Assembly: GCF_012276985.1 (NCBI RefSeq)
Contig: NZ_JAAXMM010000011.1
Coordinates: 1 to 64,000, forward strand
Length of the DNA stretch: 64,000 nucleotides
Source of the DNA: Agrobacterium sp. a22-2
GTDB lineage: Bacteria > Pseudomonadota > Alphaproteobacteria > Rhizobiales > Rhizobiaceae
Reading direction: 5' to 3'
Part shown: positions 8,685 to 16,916 of the stretch, piece by piece
Layout of the letters: each line of letters starts with the position of its first letter
Numbering within the stretch: position 1 is the stretch's first letter
Notes under the pieces: generated by a model
What the model was told of the DNA's origin: nothing
Databases searched by the model: none
The model's input: the letters and a program-made list of their open reading frames with translations, nothing else
Position numbers and translations under genes: made by a program

Positions 8685-9631
8685 AACTCCCTCTTGTAGA
8701 CCATGCTCTCCTCGGAGACTGGCTCACCGAGGATACCCGCTGGCCGAACCAGCAGGACGAGAATGAGAATGACGAATGCCAGCACGTCGCGATATTCTGT
8801 CCCGAGCAAACCACCGGAGAGAACTGGCAGGAGAGCGGTGCCGGCCACTTCGACGAAGGCAAGGATAAATGCGCCGAGCATTGCGCCCGGGATGGAGCCT
8901 ATCCCGCCGAGGATCGCTGCCGTGAAGGCCTTCAATCCGACGACGGCGCCCATTGTGGGAGACATGATTCCGTAGTAGCTCGCATAAAGGATCCCACCAG
9001 CCGCGCCCAGGACCGGGCCGGCGAAGAAGACCAGCGAGATGGCGAGGTTGACGTTGATGCCGAGCAATTGCGCGGTCGGACGGTTTTCGGATACGGCGCG
9101 AACGATGATACCAGCCCGACTTCGGTTGACCAGCAAGTGGAGCGCCGTCATCAAAACGAAGGAGGCGATCAGAATGCCGATCTGCACGAGGGTTACCGTG
9201 CCGCCGAGAACCTCAATGCGGGTTCCTGGAAAGAAGCTCGGAAAACCGACCGGCTGCGGACCGGCCATGATCTGCACGCCGGTTATCAGAGACAACGACA
9301 CCCCGAGGGAAGACAGCATCGGTGCCAGGCGATTGGAGTTTCGCAGCGGCTTGTAGGCGAGCCGTTCGATGCCGACACCCACCAATCCGACGCCAATCAC
9401 CGCTACCGCAAAGACCACTGCGAGAGCGAGGGCGCCTACTTCTCCTATGTCGCCCACGAAGAGGGCGAGAGCGAGAAATGCAGCATAGGCCCCCAGCATG
9501 AACATCTCGCCGTGAGCGAAATTGATCATGCGCAGGACACCGTAGACCATGGTGTAGCCGAGCGCGATAAGGGCGTAGATCGCACCGATCGTCAGAGCGT
9601 TGAATGTTTGTTGAATGAAGATTCCGAGCAT
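8681..9631 (-). CDS. livH: Liv-type ABC transporter permease
   Basis: This 316-residue permease has the LivH hallmark NALTIGAIYALIALGYTMVYG at the N-terminus, directly followed by the RMINFAHGEMFMLGAY motif. The ATG at 9631 was preferred to upstream alternatives because an AGGA lies about 8 bases before it and the family normally starts here. It is separated from the binding-protein gene by a strong stem-loop, a layout that often allows more binding protein than permease. Confidence 0.92.
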   Translation of the reverse strand: MLGIFIQQTFNALTIGAIYALIALGYTMVYGVLRMINFAHGEMFMLGAYAAFLALALFVGDIGEVGALALAVVFAVAVIGVGLVGVGIERLAYKPLRNSNRLAPMLSSLGVSLSLITGVQIMAGPQPVGFPSFFPGTRIEVLGGTVTLVQIGILIASFVLMTALHLLVNRSRAGIIVRAVSENRPTAQLLGINVNLAISLVFFAGPVLGAAGGILYASYYGIMSPTMGAVVGLKAFTAAILGGIGSIPGAMLGAFILAFVEVAGTALLPVLSGGLLGTEYRDVLAFVILILVLLVRPAGILGEPVSEESMVYKREF

Positions 9632-9672
9632 GGGTGTCCTGTCCGCTGACGCCATGAAGGCGGGATAGGAGG

Positions 9673-9708
9673 CGCGACTGCCAGCTGGTTGAAGAGTTGG
9701 CAGTCGCG
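9673..9708 (-). promoter_or_regulatory. intercistronic stem-loop between binding-protein gene and livH
   Basis: Perfect 10-bp arms GCGACTGCCA (9674-9683) and TGGCAGTCGC (9698-9707), extended by one outer C-G pair, enclose 14 bases. No T-run follows. It probably stabilises the upstream message or partly attenuates reading into livH. Hairpins in the same position occur at 30443-30465 and 42852-42873. Confidence 0.7.
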
Positions 9709-9752
9709 GTGAAAAATCGCGGACCAAAGACCTGGCCCGATCATATGGTCGG

Positions 9753-10862
9753 TTATTTCGTACCGACCAAGGTGAACTTGTCACCTTCGACCTTGTAGAG
9801 ATAGGACGGCGCGACCTTTAGGTCGCCTTTTTCGTCAAACTCAAGCTCGCCGATAGCCGTCATGGCTTTCACGTTGTGCAGGGCCTCGTTCATGTCCTCG
9901 CGGGTCAGCCCCTTGGTGCTCTTCAGAACGGCTTCCAGGATCTGCCCCTGTGCGTAGCCGTAGATCGAATAGGGGCCGGCATCCTGGCCAAACTTTGCCT
10001 TATATTCCGCCGCGAAGTCGGCGATCGCCGGCGTTGCATCAAGCGGCGGAGCCTGTACGGCAACCGTGGCACCTTGGACGTTGGCTTCACCCGCCTGAGA
10101 GATGAATTCCGGCGTGTAGCCACCATCAGGAACCATGAGTGTCGCGGTGACACCCTGCTCGTGCATCTGCTTGGCAAACAGCGCCAGCTGCGGCATGACG
10201 GCGCCAAGATAGATGACATCCGGATTTTTCGCCTTGATCTGCGCGAGAATGGCGCTGAAGTCGACGTCCGTCGGCGCGATTGACAGCGTGTCGAGCACCT
10301 TGCCGCCACCGGTGGTGAAGTTCGTGCCGAAGATTTCGGAAATGCCCTGTCCGAAGACCTGCTTGTCGTTGACGATCAGCGCGGTTTTGGCGCCGAGCTT
10401 CTGAAGCGCATATTCCGCTGGAAGCAGCGCGCCGGCAAAGTCGTTGGCAACGGGGCGGACCATGAATTTGTAGCCCTGTTGGGTCAACGAAGGGTTCGAG
10501 CCGAAGGTCATCGTCGGCAACGAGCAATCTTCATAGATCGGCAACGTGGACTGTGCGACGCCGGAGTTGAAGTTGACCAGTCCAAGGATGACATCTTCCT
10601 CATCGCAGAATTTCTGCGCAACCAGAGTGCCTTGACGCGGGTCGGCCTGGTCGTCCTGCTGGTCGATCTTCACGGTCACGCCGTTCACGCCGCCAGCTGC
10701 ATTGAGCTTGTCGATATAGAGCTTGAAGCCGTCATGCCAGGTGGTTCCGAAATAGGCCTGAGGGCCTGTGGTGGGGCCAGCCAGGCCAATCGTCACCTCC
10801 TCGGCGAGGACGGGCGTAGCGAAGATGGCAGTCGAAAGAGAAAGAGCGGCAATTAACTTCAT
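9753..10862 (-). CDS. ABC transporter periplasmic substrate-binding protein (LivK/amide type)
   Basis: This 369-residue secreted protein has a Sec signal peptide (MKLIAALSLSTAIFATPVLA, cut before EEV). A type I periplasmic-binding fold begins EVTIGLAGPTTGPQAYFG. It captures the substrate for LivHMGF. The family takes branched-chain amino acids, amides, urea or aromatic acids, so the ligand cannot be named. It is the first gene of the liv operon, and a TGTCGACA operator lies about 100 bases upstream. Confidence 0.9.
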   Translation of the reverse strand: MKLIAALSLSTAIFATPVLAEEVTIGLAGPTTGPQAYFGTTWHDGFKLYIDKLNAAGGVNGVTVKIDQQDDQADPRQGTLVAQKFCDEEDVILGLVNFNSGVAQSTLPIYEDCSLPTMTFGSNPSLTQQGYKFMVRPVANDFAGALLPAEYALQKLGAKTALIVNDKQVFGQGISEIFGTNFTTGGGKVLDTLSIAPTDVDFSAILAQIKAKNPDVIYLGAVMPQLALFAKQMHEQGVTATLMVPDGGYTPEFISQAGEANVQGATVAVQAPPLDATPAIADFAAEYKAKFGQDAGPYSIYGYAQGQILEAVLKSTKGLTREDMNEALHNVKAMTAIGELEFDEKGDLKVAPSYLYKVEGDKFTLVGTK

Positions 10863-10962
10863 TGTTGTTCCCCTTGTTGCGGTCCGATCGCGTCAGCAGG
10901 CCAGTTCCGGTCTTCTTGCTGTTGGACGCTATGGAAGCAGACATTTATGGGTACGTCAAGAA

Positions 10963-10974
10963 AGTGTCGACACT
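10963..10974. promoter_or_regulatory. TGTCGACA-type operator, site 1
   Basis: AGTGTCGACACT is a perfect 12-bp palindrome upstream of the liv operon and just after the gntR gene. FadR-subfamily GntR proteins bind short palindromes of this kind, and the same core recurs at 11808, 18905 and 25301. Confidence 0.75.
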
Positions 10975-11001
10975 ATTGCGTTCAATTTTATTCCGTTTTA
11001 T

Positions 11002-11778
11002 TCATGCGACGGATCCGACGCGGCTGCGGCGTGGCCGGGTGGTCGTATCAGCGCGCGAATATACCCGGAGCAGGGCATCCTTGAGGGCTTCCTGTGTGGC
11101 AGAAACCGTGAGTTCGATATGCTTGCGCAACAATTCCGTGCCTTCCTCCGCGTCCCGTTTGGTGGCAGCGTCGACGATTGCCGAGTGGGATGCGACCAGA
11201 TTGTTGTCGTGGCTGCGATGCTCTATCTGGATGCGACGGATGAACCGGATGCGGGCATTGATCGCGTGCAGTTGATTGACGATTTCCGGATTTCCGGAAA
11301 GTTCGGCGATCAGAATATGAAAGCCTTCGTCTTCCGCCAGAATGTCGTCCGGCGGTTGATCGCGGTAGCCTTCGACAATATTGGCCCAGTAGGTGCGAAG
11401 CCTGCCAATGTCATCGTCGGAGGCCCGTTCGCACATCAGACGAAAGGCTGCGCATTCGATGATCGACCGCAGTTCGTAGAGGTCGATCAGGCCCTCGGTA
11501 CTGAGGCTTCGCACGAAGAAGCCGCGATTGGGGGTGAGAGACACGAACCCTTCCGATGCCAGACGGTTCAGCGCCTCTCTGATGGGTGTGCGGGAAATGG
11601 ACAGGCTCTTGGCGAGCCGCATTTCATTGATCCGCTCCTCCGGCTTCAGGTGAAACTCGACCAGGAGCTTTCGAATGGCATTGTAGGCCCGCTCGCTGCT
11701 ATCGGCAGATCTGCGGGTTTCCGGCTCCGCTGTCTCGACAAGAGCAACGGTAGGGTTCGTTACAAGGGGAGTCTTCAT
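11002..11778 (-). CDS. GntR-family transcriptional regulator, FadR subfamily (FCD domain)
   Basis: This 258-residue regulator has an N-terminal winged helix (about 25-95) with the typical recognition segment SLSISRTPIREALNRLASEG and a C-terminal all-helical FCD ligand domain (about 105-240). FCD proteins usually repress catabolic operons and release DNA when the substrate or an intermediate binds. Its own promoter region carries CTTGTCGACAGT, suggesting autoregulation, and three other control regions of block 1 carry the same core. It is therefore the likely regulator of 4.9-25.3 kb. Confidence 0.92.
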   Translation of the reverse strand: MKTPLVTNPTVALVETAEPETRRSADSSERAYNAIRKLLVEFHLKPEERINEMRLAKSLSISRTPIREALNRLASEGFVSLTPNRGFFVRSLSTEGLIDLYELRSIIECAAFRLMCERASDDDIGRLRTYWANIVEGYRDQPPDDILAEDEGFHILIAELSGNPEIVNQLHAINARIRFIRRIQIEHRSHDNNLVASHSAIVDAATKRDAEEGTELLRKHIELTVSATQEALKDALLRVYSRADTTTRPRRSRVGSVA

Positions 11779-11805
11779 CTTGAAAATGGTCCATCGTCGA
11801 ATGTT

Positions 11806-11817
11806 CTTGTCGACAGT
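11806..11817. promoter_or_regulatory. TGTCGACA-type operator, site 2
   Basis: CTTGTCGACAGT lies between the divergent gntR and ProC-like genes. The inner TGTCGACA is a perfect palindrome, but the outer bases are weaker than at the other sites. It probably mediates autoregulation of gntR. Confidence 0.6.
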
Positions 11818-11887
11818 TATATATGCAGTTGGATCTTTCTAGAGGGTGATCGATGCAACCTCAAGATCGAGCGGATGGGATAATACG

Positions 11888-12643
11888 ATGATCGGAGTTC
11901 TTGGCGTAGGCCATCTTGCGGCAGCGATGATTGCAGGCCTGATAAAATCGGGTGGCCCGGAAACTATATTGCTTTCGCCACGCGGCAAATCGAAGGAGCT
12001 TGGCGCCAGATATGGGTTGGTCATCTGCGCAGACAACCGGGAGCTGGTGGAGCGTTCCGACATCGTCATTCTCGCGGTTCGCCCGGCAGATGCGCCGGCG
12101 GCCTTGGAGGGGCTGCCGTGGAGAGAGGATCAGGTCGTGCTGTCCGTTTGCGCCGGCGTTGCACTCTCAAAGTTCCCGGCGATCCCCGCACGGATCGTGC
12201 GCGCCATGCCGCTGACGGCGACCGAAATCAACGCCAGCCCGACCGTCTTTTATCCCGATGTGGCCGAGGCACGCCAATTGCTCGCACGGCTCGGGCCGGC
12301 GATCGCGCTTCGAAGCGAGGACGAGTTCGAGATCGCAACCGTGAATGCAGCGATCTACGGCTGGGCCCAGGACCTGATCCGGCAGAGCGTGCACTGGGGC
12401 GGAGATCATGGTGCCGATCGTCAAATGATGCGCCAGCTCGTGGCTCAAACCTTCGTGGCCGCCGGCCGCATGATTGCCGAGACCGCCGAGCCCATGGAGG
12501 CGATGCTCAAGGATTTGGTGACCCCTGGAGGGATCACCGAACTCGGCCTTGCTGTCCTCGACCAGCAAGGCCAACCGGCGGCCTGGCAGGCGGCTTGCGA
12601 TGCCGTTCTCGCACGTCTGACAACATCTGCGGAAAGACGCTAA
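11888..12643 (+). CDS. pyrroline-5-carboxylate reductase-like NAD(P)-dependent reductase
   Basis: This 251-residue protein has a Rossmann motif IGVLGVGHLAAAMIAGL at the N-terminus and the ProC-type dimerisation segment KDLVTPGGITELGLAVL near the C-terminus. Family members reduce cyclic imines such as pyrroline-5-carboxylate. In a catabolic cluster it may instead act on another ketimine. The ATG at 11888 fits the start of the Rossmann strand, so the longer frame was rejected. It is divergent from gntR and converges on an SDR gene. Confidence 0.78.
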   Translation: MIGVLGVGHLAAAMIAGLIKSGGPETILLSPRGKSKELGARYGLVICADNRELVERSDIVILAVRPADAPAALEGLPWREDQVVLSVCAGVALSKFPAIPARIVRAMPLTATEINASPTVFYPDVAEARQLLARLGPAIALRSEDEFEIATVNAAIYGWAQDLIRQSVHWGGDHGADRQMMRQLVAQTFVAAGRMIAETAEPMEAMLKDLVTPGGITELGLAVLDQQGQPAAWQAACDAVLARLTTSAERR

Positions 12644-12647
12644 CGGA

Positions 12648-13403
12648 TTACCTCAACGAGCTTGAACCAAGGGGGTAGACGTGACCTCCGGTTGCCTGGT
12701 CGGTCGGAGAAATCGTCAACTCCGCCACATCGGCATGGGGCGGAAGGGTCAGGGCGCAGACAAGCACTGCGGCGATATCCTCCGGTCTGAGCGGGCGCTG
12801 CTGCGTATACATCCGCTCCTGCAGGGTGGCTGCATCGCCACCGAAGGCCTGAAGATAAAACTGCGTCTCCACCCTGCCGGGTGCGATCTCGGTGAGCCTT
12901 ACGCCGGTTCCGGCAAGATCATAGCGCAGGATCCGGCCGGCCTGCGACAGTCCGGCCTTTGCCGCGCCATAGCTTGTCGTTCCGGGAAACGCAGCCGAGG
13001 CCGCCGTGCTGGTCAGGTTGAAGATATGCCCGCGCTGTCTGGCAATCATGCCCGGCAACATCATGCGAATGAGCTGCAGGGGAGCGGTGAGATTGAGGGC
13101 AATGACCTCTTCCGTCTCCTCGGCCGTCTGCTCATGAAGCGGCCGGACGGTGGAAATGCCGCCGGCATTGTTGACCAGCACGTCGATCTCAACGCCGGCA
13201 AGCCTCTCTGCGATGGCGGCGTGGTCGCGCACATCGGCCACCAGCGGCCGCAGTCGATCGCCCAGTTGGGAGGCGAGTTCGGTGAGCGACGCTTCGCTGC
13301 GACCGAGAGCGTAGACCGTCAGGCCCTCGCCCACGAGCCTCGACGCAATGGCGGCCCCAATGCCCTTGGAGGCGCCCGTCACCAGTGCGCAGCGATAGTC
13401 CAT
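12648..13403 (-). CDS. short-chain dehydrogenase/reductase
   Basis: This is a classical SDR of 251 residues with TGASKGIG for NAD(P) binding, NNAGG, and the catalytic Ser plus YGAAK. The start ATG at 13403 follows AAGGAG by 7 bases. It is the downstream member of the minus-strand operon that begins with the E1alpha gene. It is likely to oxidise or reduce an alcohol/keto intermediate. Confidence 0.85.
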   Translation of the reverse strand: MDYRCALVTGASKGIGAAIASRLVGEGLTVYALGRSEASLTELASQLGDRLRPLVADVRDHAAIAERLAGVEIDVLVNNAGGISTVRPLHEQTAEETEEVIALNLTAPLQLIRMMLPGMIARQRGHIFNLTSTAASAAFPGTTSYGAAKAGLSQAGRILRYDLAGTGVRLTEIAPGRVETQFYLQAFGGDAATLQERMYTQQRPLRPEDIAAVLVCALTLPPHADVAELTISPTDQATGGHVYPLGSSSLR

Positions 13404-13426
13404 GCCGGTTCTCCTTGGCCGATAGC

Positions 13427-14353
13427 TTACAGCGCGCCGTGCTCGGCGACGCCCTTTAAAATGGAAACCAGTCCGGCCTCCCGTTCCGACTTCAACTGCT
13501 CCTGGCTTCGCCCGCCCACGGCCGCAGCGGTCGACTTCGTCACGGCAGCGATGGTTGCCTCGTCGAGCTCGGCGTCCAGCAGTGTGTCCCAGATGGCCTG
13601 ATAGGTCGGCCCGTATTTGCGCAGAAAATCCTCCATGCCCGCCGCATTGAGCTGGTTGGAGATAAACGAACCCTGCAGGGTCCATTTGGGGCCAGGGCCG
13701 TAGACGAAGGCGCGGTCCACATCTTCGACCGAGGCCACGCCGTCGCGCACCAGGGCAATCGCCTCGCGCCACATGGCACCCATGAGGCGGAGCGCCAGGT
13801 GGCCGGTAATCTCGCGGTTCATGACAACGGGCTTTTTGCCGATGTCTTCATAGATCGCCTTTGCCACCTGCACGGATGCCGGATCGGTCAGGGCTCCACC
13901 GACAATCTCGACCAGCGGCATGAGATGCGCCGGGTTGAACGGGTGGCCAAGCACGATCCGTCCGGGAAGCCGGCAGTCGCGCTGCATGTCGGAGACCAGC
14001 AGGGCAGACGACGACGATGCTATGACGACATGGTCCGCCACGCAGCTTTCGATCTCCGGAAGAAGCTTGCGCTTGATCTCCAGGATTTCAGGGGCGCTTT
14101 CCTGGACGAAATCGACGCCGGCCATCGCGTCGGCCATGGATGAGAACAGCCGGAATTCGCCGGGCTCGGTCGTCTTGTGGGCACCGACGGCATCAAGGTC
14201 TGCCAGAAGGCTTGGCAGCAGCTTTCGGAAATCGTCCTCCTGACACGAGCCGCGATCATAGGCGCGGACATCATGACCGGCATGCAGGAATGCTGCTGCC
14301 CAACGCTGGCCAATGACCCCGAACCCGATGATTCCGATCGTTTTCTTCATCAT
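13427..14353 (-). CDS. 3-hydroxyacyl-CoA dehydrogenase-family oxidoreductase
   Basis: This 308-residue protein resembles the short members of the family: carnitine 3-dehydrogenase, L-gulonate 3-dehydrogenase and lambda-crystallin type. It has a Rossmann GIIGFGVIGQRWAAAFLHAG, the conserved catalytic segment LGHPFNPAHLMPLVEIVGG, and a 3HCDH C-terminal domain. These relatives oxidise a 3-hydroxy acid without CoA, so a free 3-hydroxy acid is a plausible substrate. The next gene upstream ends inside its start (ATGATGA), showing coupling. Confidence 0.83.
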   Translation of the reverse strand: MMKKTIGIIGFGVIGQRWAAAFLHAGHDVRAYDRGSCQEDDFRKLLPSLLADLDAVGAHKTTEPGEFRLFSSMADAMAGVDFVQESAPEILEIKRKLLPEIESCVADHVVIASSSSALLVSDMQRDCRLPGRIVLGHPFNPAHLMPLVEIVGGALTDPASVQVAKAIYEDIGKKPVVMNREITGHLALRLMGAMWREAIALVRDGVASVEDVDRAFVYGPGPKWTLQGSFISNQLNAAGMEDFLRKYGPTYQAIWDTLLDAELDEATIAAVTKSTAAAVGGRSQEQLKSEREAGLVSILKGVAEHGAL

Positions 14354-15219
14354 GTGTCTCCTCGTCCATCGAGCGCGTTTCTGAAAGCGGTGTTGATGTC
14401 GTTCCACGGAATGAGGAGATCGAGCCATGCGCCGATGCGTCCCGCCACGATGATCGCTTCGTCGATCAGCACGCGGAACGGCAAGGGGCCATCCATGATG
14501 GATTCGAGAGCAAACAGAAGCGCCGGGGTCTCGTTCATGTGACAGAAGTCGCGTAGCCGCGTCGCCGTCTTGTTCAGCGCAAGTGCTGCCGCCTGGCGCA
14601 GGGCGGGTTCATCCCGCTTGCCGATTTCGGCACGCGTCCACCACAGAAATTCGTGCAAAACACGCGCTTCGCCTTCGGCGGCAAAAACCGGGCCCGCCGG
14701 ATGCATGATGGCGCGGGACCTGGTCACCTGGGCAATGTCGGCCGGCATGTCCGCCCAGAGCCGCTGGCGCGCCGAGATCATTTCGGCAGGCAGTGGAGAG
14801 GCGGAAGGCGAGGCCGTCATTCCACCTTCGCCGGCCGTCAACCTACCCGTAATGATGCGCCGCCCCTGATCACGCTTGACCGTGGCGGCAAGCGCGGTGA
14901 TGCCCTCGATCGGCGCATCGAGAACGCCAAGCAAGGTCACGTGGGCCGTTTCGGCCTGAAGCGGTGCGAAGGTGATTTCCAGGAACTGGCGAACCGGCCA
15001 GTAGAGGAAGGCACCGGCCGGCGCATCGAGGACATGGGTGGCACCCTCGACATCCTCGACGAAGGGAGCATGCCAGTAGATGTGGCTGCCGGCGATCTTC
15101 GGCGTATGCAGTTGCAGGTTCATCGGAAGGGCGCGCAACATGGCCTTGCGCGTCCTCTCGGCATTGCCCGTCAGCTTGATCGGCCAGGTCTGGCCTTCGG
15201 CCGAGAAATGAATGTGCAT
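14350..15219 (-). CDS. DUF3830-like cyclophilin-fold protein with helical C-terminal extension
   Basis: Residues 1-115 resemble DUF3830, a small cyclophilin-like beta-barrel family (KIAGSHIYWHAP, APAGAFLYWPV and a terminal beta strand). The remaining roughly 170 residues are mostly helical and unrecognised. Stand-alone DUF3830 proteins are about 120-170 residues, so this is a longer architecture. Its role is unknown. It sits between a hydroxyacid dehydrogenase and a NIPSNAP gene, so an enzymatic or ligand-binding role in the pathway is likely. Confidence 0.6.
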   Translation of the reverse strand: MHIHFSAEGQTWPIKLTGNAERTRKAMLRALPMNLQLHTPKIAGSHIYWHAPFVEDVEGATHVLDAPAGAFLYWPVRQFLEITFAPLQAETAHVTLLGVLDAPIEGITALAATVKRDQGRRIITGRLTAGEGGMTASPSASPLPAEMISARQRLWADMPADIAQVTRSRAIMHPAGPVFAAEGEARVLHEFLWWTRAEIGKRDEPALRQAAALALNKTATRLRDFCHMNETPALLFALESIMDGPLPFRVLIDEAIIVAGRIGAWLDLLIPWNDINTAFRNALDGRGDT

Positions 15220-15220
15220 A

Positions 15221-15544
15221 TTACTTTCCGGGAATGAAGAAGGATACGGGCTTCAGAATCTGGTTGCGCATATCGGCCAGGTAGTCGGTCTCGATCACTT
15301 TACGGCGATAGGCCTGCCATTCGGGATCGGCTTCCATCTGGTCACGGCGGGCTTCGCGATCGGCAAGGCTGTCGTATTTCCAGAGATGCACGGTGCGCGA
15401 CAGGTCGCCGATATGGGTCTGGAAGAAACCGAAGGGTTCTCCGAGATAATGGCGCTGCATCGGCAGGCCCATATCCTCGTAGAGCTTCAAGAAGCTCGGC
15501 AGCATGTTGGGCTTGGCAGTATAGGTGCGATGGTCGAAGATCAT
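15221..15544 (-). CDS. NIPSNAP family protein
   Basis: This 107-residue dimeric alpha+beta-barrel protein starts MIFDHRTYTAKP, the family signature, and contains HLWKYDSLADREARR. Bacterial NIPSNAP proteins occur in catabolic gene clusters but have no firm activity. It lies one base from the DUF3830 gene, so the two are surely co-expressed. Confidence 0.85.
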   Translation of the reverse strand: MIFDHRTYTAKPNMLPSFLKLYEDMGLPMQRHYLGEPFGFFQTHIGDLSRTVHLWKYDSLADREARRDQMEADPEWQAYRRKVIETDYLADMRNQILKPVSFFIPGK

Positions 15545-15604
15545 TTTGTGCTCCTTGATGTCTGCTCGCGATGGCCGGCCGTGCGTATGGTCGGTCGGCT
15601 GGAT

Positions 15605-16906
15605 TTATGCGTCCGCGCTTTTGATCGTCTCCATGATCAGCCGAGCCGTCAGAGCCGGCGCTTCCAGGTGCGGCACGTGCCCGACACCCGGCAGAAGATG
15701 GACCGCTGCAAAACCCGGCGCCCGCAAGGCATGGCTTGAGGGAATGACACGGTCGGACCGGCCCCAGATGATCCGGGTCGGCACATCGAGCCGGGAGAGT
15801 GCAGGCAAGCCGTCGAAGAGCTGGGTATCGCCCGAAAACAGATGGCCGGCGAGCGTTTCGAGTGCCGCCCGGTTGCCGATTTTCTCCATCTGCCGCAGAA
15901 CGGCATTGGCATAGCCTGATGGAAGCGTCGCCGCTTCTGCCAGCATGAATGTTAGCCAGCGCTCCAGGGCGGCGGCTGTGGTCGATTGGATGAGCCCGCC
16001 GATGAAGCCGCCGGCGATTTCGGGGCCAAGGCCGCCCGGCGCCAGCAGGGTCAGCGATCGAACGGCAACCCGACCGACGGAGGTCAGGCCGAGTGCGGTT
16101 GCCCCGCCCAGCGAATGGCCGACGACATGGGCCTGCTCTATGCCTTGGCCTTCTAGCGCGTCGGACACGAAAGTGGCCAGGTCCTCGACGCTTTCGGCGC
16201 CTTGCTCGGCATTCGAGCCATGGCCCGGCAGGTCGATGGCAACCGCGCGGATGTCGGTGCCGAGTAGCGGTAAGACCTGCCGCCATGCAGACCGGTCGGC
16301 GCCGAAGCCGTGCAGGAACACGATGGGCAGGCTCTGCCTGACGACGACCGGCGGCGCTGCCAGCGGTACCGCCGCGGAAACCCGCTCGAGGGCCGGCCCG
16401 GTTGCCACAACCTTGCTTTGGTTGATCGCGTTTACAATGTCCCGCTGCTTGATCCGGCCGTTAGGTCCCGACCCGGCTATGGAGGAGAGGTCGAGCCCGG
16501 ATTGCTTTGCCAGGCGCCGGGCCAGCGGGCTGGCGATAATCCGCATGCCGCTTGCCGGGGAGATTCGGGCGTCTGTCTCAGGGCTTTCAGCATCCGCCAA
16601 CACCGTCTGCACCGGCCCTGTCGCGGTCGGCATGCTGCTCGTTCCGACATGTGCCGGAGGCTCGGTGTCCGAAATCGTTCCCAGCACAGCGCCGATCGGC
16701 GCCTCTTGCCCCTCGGGGTAGTGGATGTCTGCCAGCCAGCCGTCCCTGTCCGCTTCGATTTCCGTGGCGGCCTTGGCCGTTTCGACGGTGACCAGCAGAT
16801 CGCCAGCCTTGACCTTGTCTCCAACCTTGGCCGACCAGGCGATCACCAGGACGGATTCCATGTACTCGCCGCCGGCACTTTCGATGCTGATGGGATGCGT
16901 TGTCAT
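15605..16906 (-). CDS. lipoyl-dependent E2 component fused to an alpha/beta hydrolase (AcoC-like)
   Basis: This 433-residue fusion has a biotinyl/lipoyl domain (1-80) with the lipoylation Lys45 in VETAKAATEIE. A peripheral-subunit-binding domain at about 122-162 (ASPLARRLAKQSGLDLS) follows, then an alpha/beta hydrolase (about 185-430). The nucleophile is in GHSLGG, the acid in GRSDRVIP and the His in GVGHVPHLE. The normal E2 acyltransferase domain is replaced by the hydrolase fold, as in acetoin dehydrogenase AcoC. It works with the E1 genes next door. No dihydrolipoamide dehydrogenase gene is present, so E3 must come from elsewhere. Confidence 0.9.
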   Translation of the reverse strand: MTTHPISIESAGGEYMESVLVIAWSAKVGDKVKAGDLLVTVETAKAATEIEADRDGWLADIHYPEGQEAPIGAVLGTISDTEPPAHVGTSSMPTATGPVQTVLADAESPETDARISPASGMRIIASPLARRLAKQSGLDLSSIAGSGPNGRIKQRDIVNAINQSKVVATGPALERVSAAVPLAAPPVVVRQSLPIVFLHGFGADRSAWRQVLPLLGTDIRAVAIDLPGHGSNAEQGAESVEDLATFVSDALEGQGIEQAHVVGHSLGGATALGLTSVGRVAVRSLTLLAPGGLGPEIAGGFIGGLIQSTTAAALERWLTFMLAEAATLPSGYANAVLRQMEKIGNRAALETLAGHLFSGDTQLFDGLPALSRLDVPTRIIWGRSDRVIPSSHALRAPGFAAVHLLPGVGHVPHLEAPALTARLIMETIKSADA

Positions 16907-16916
16907 CGGCTATCCC

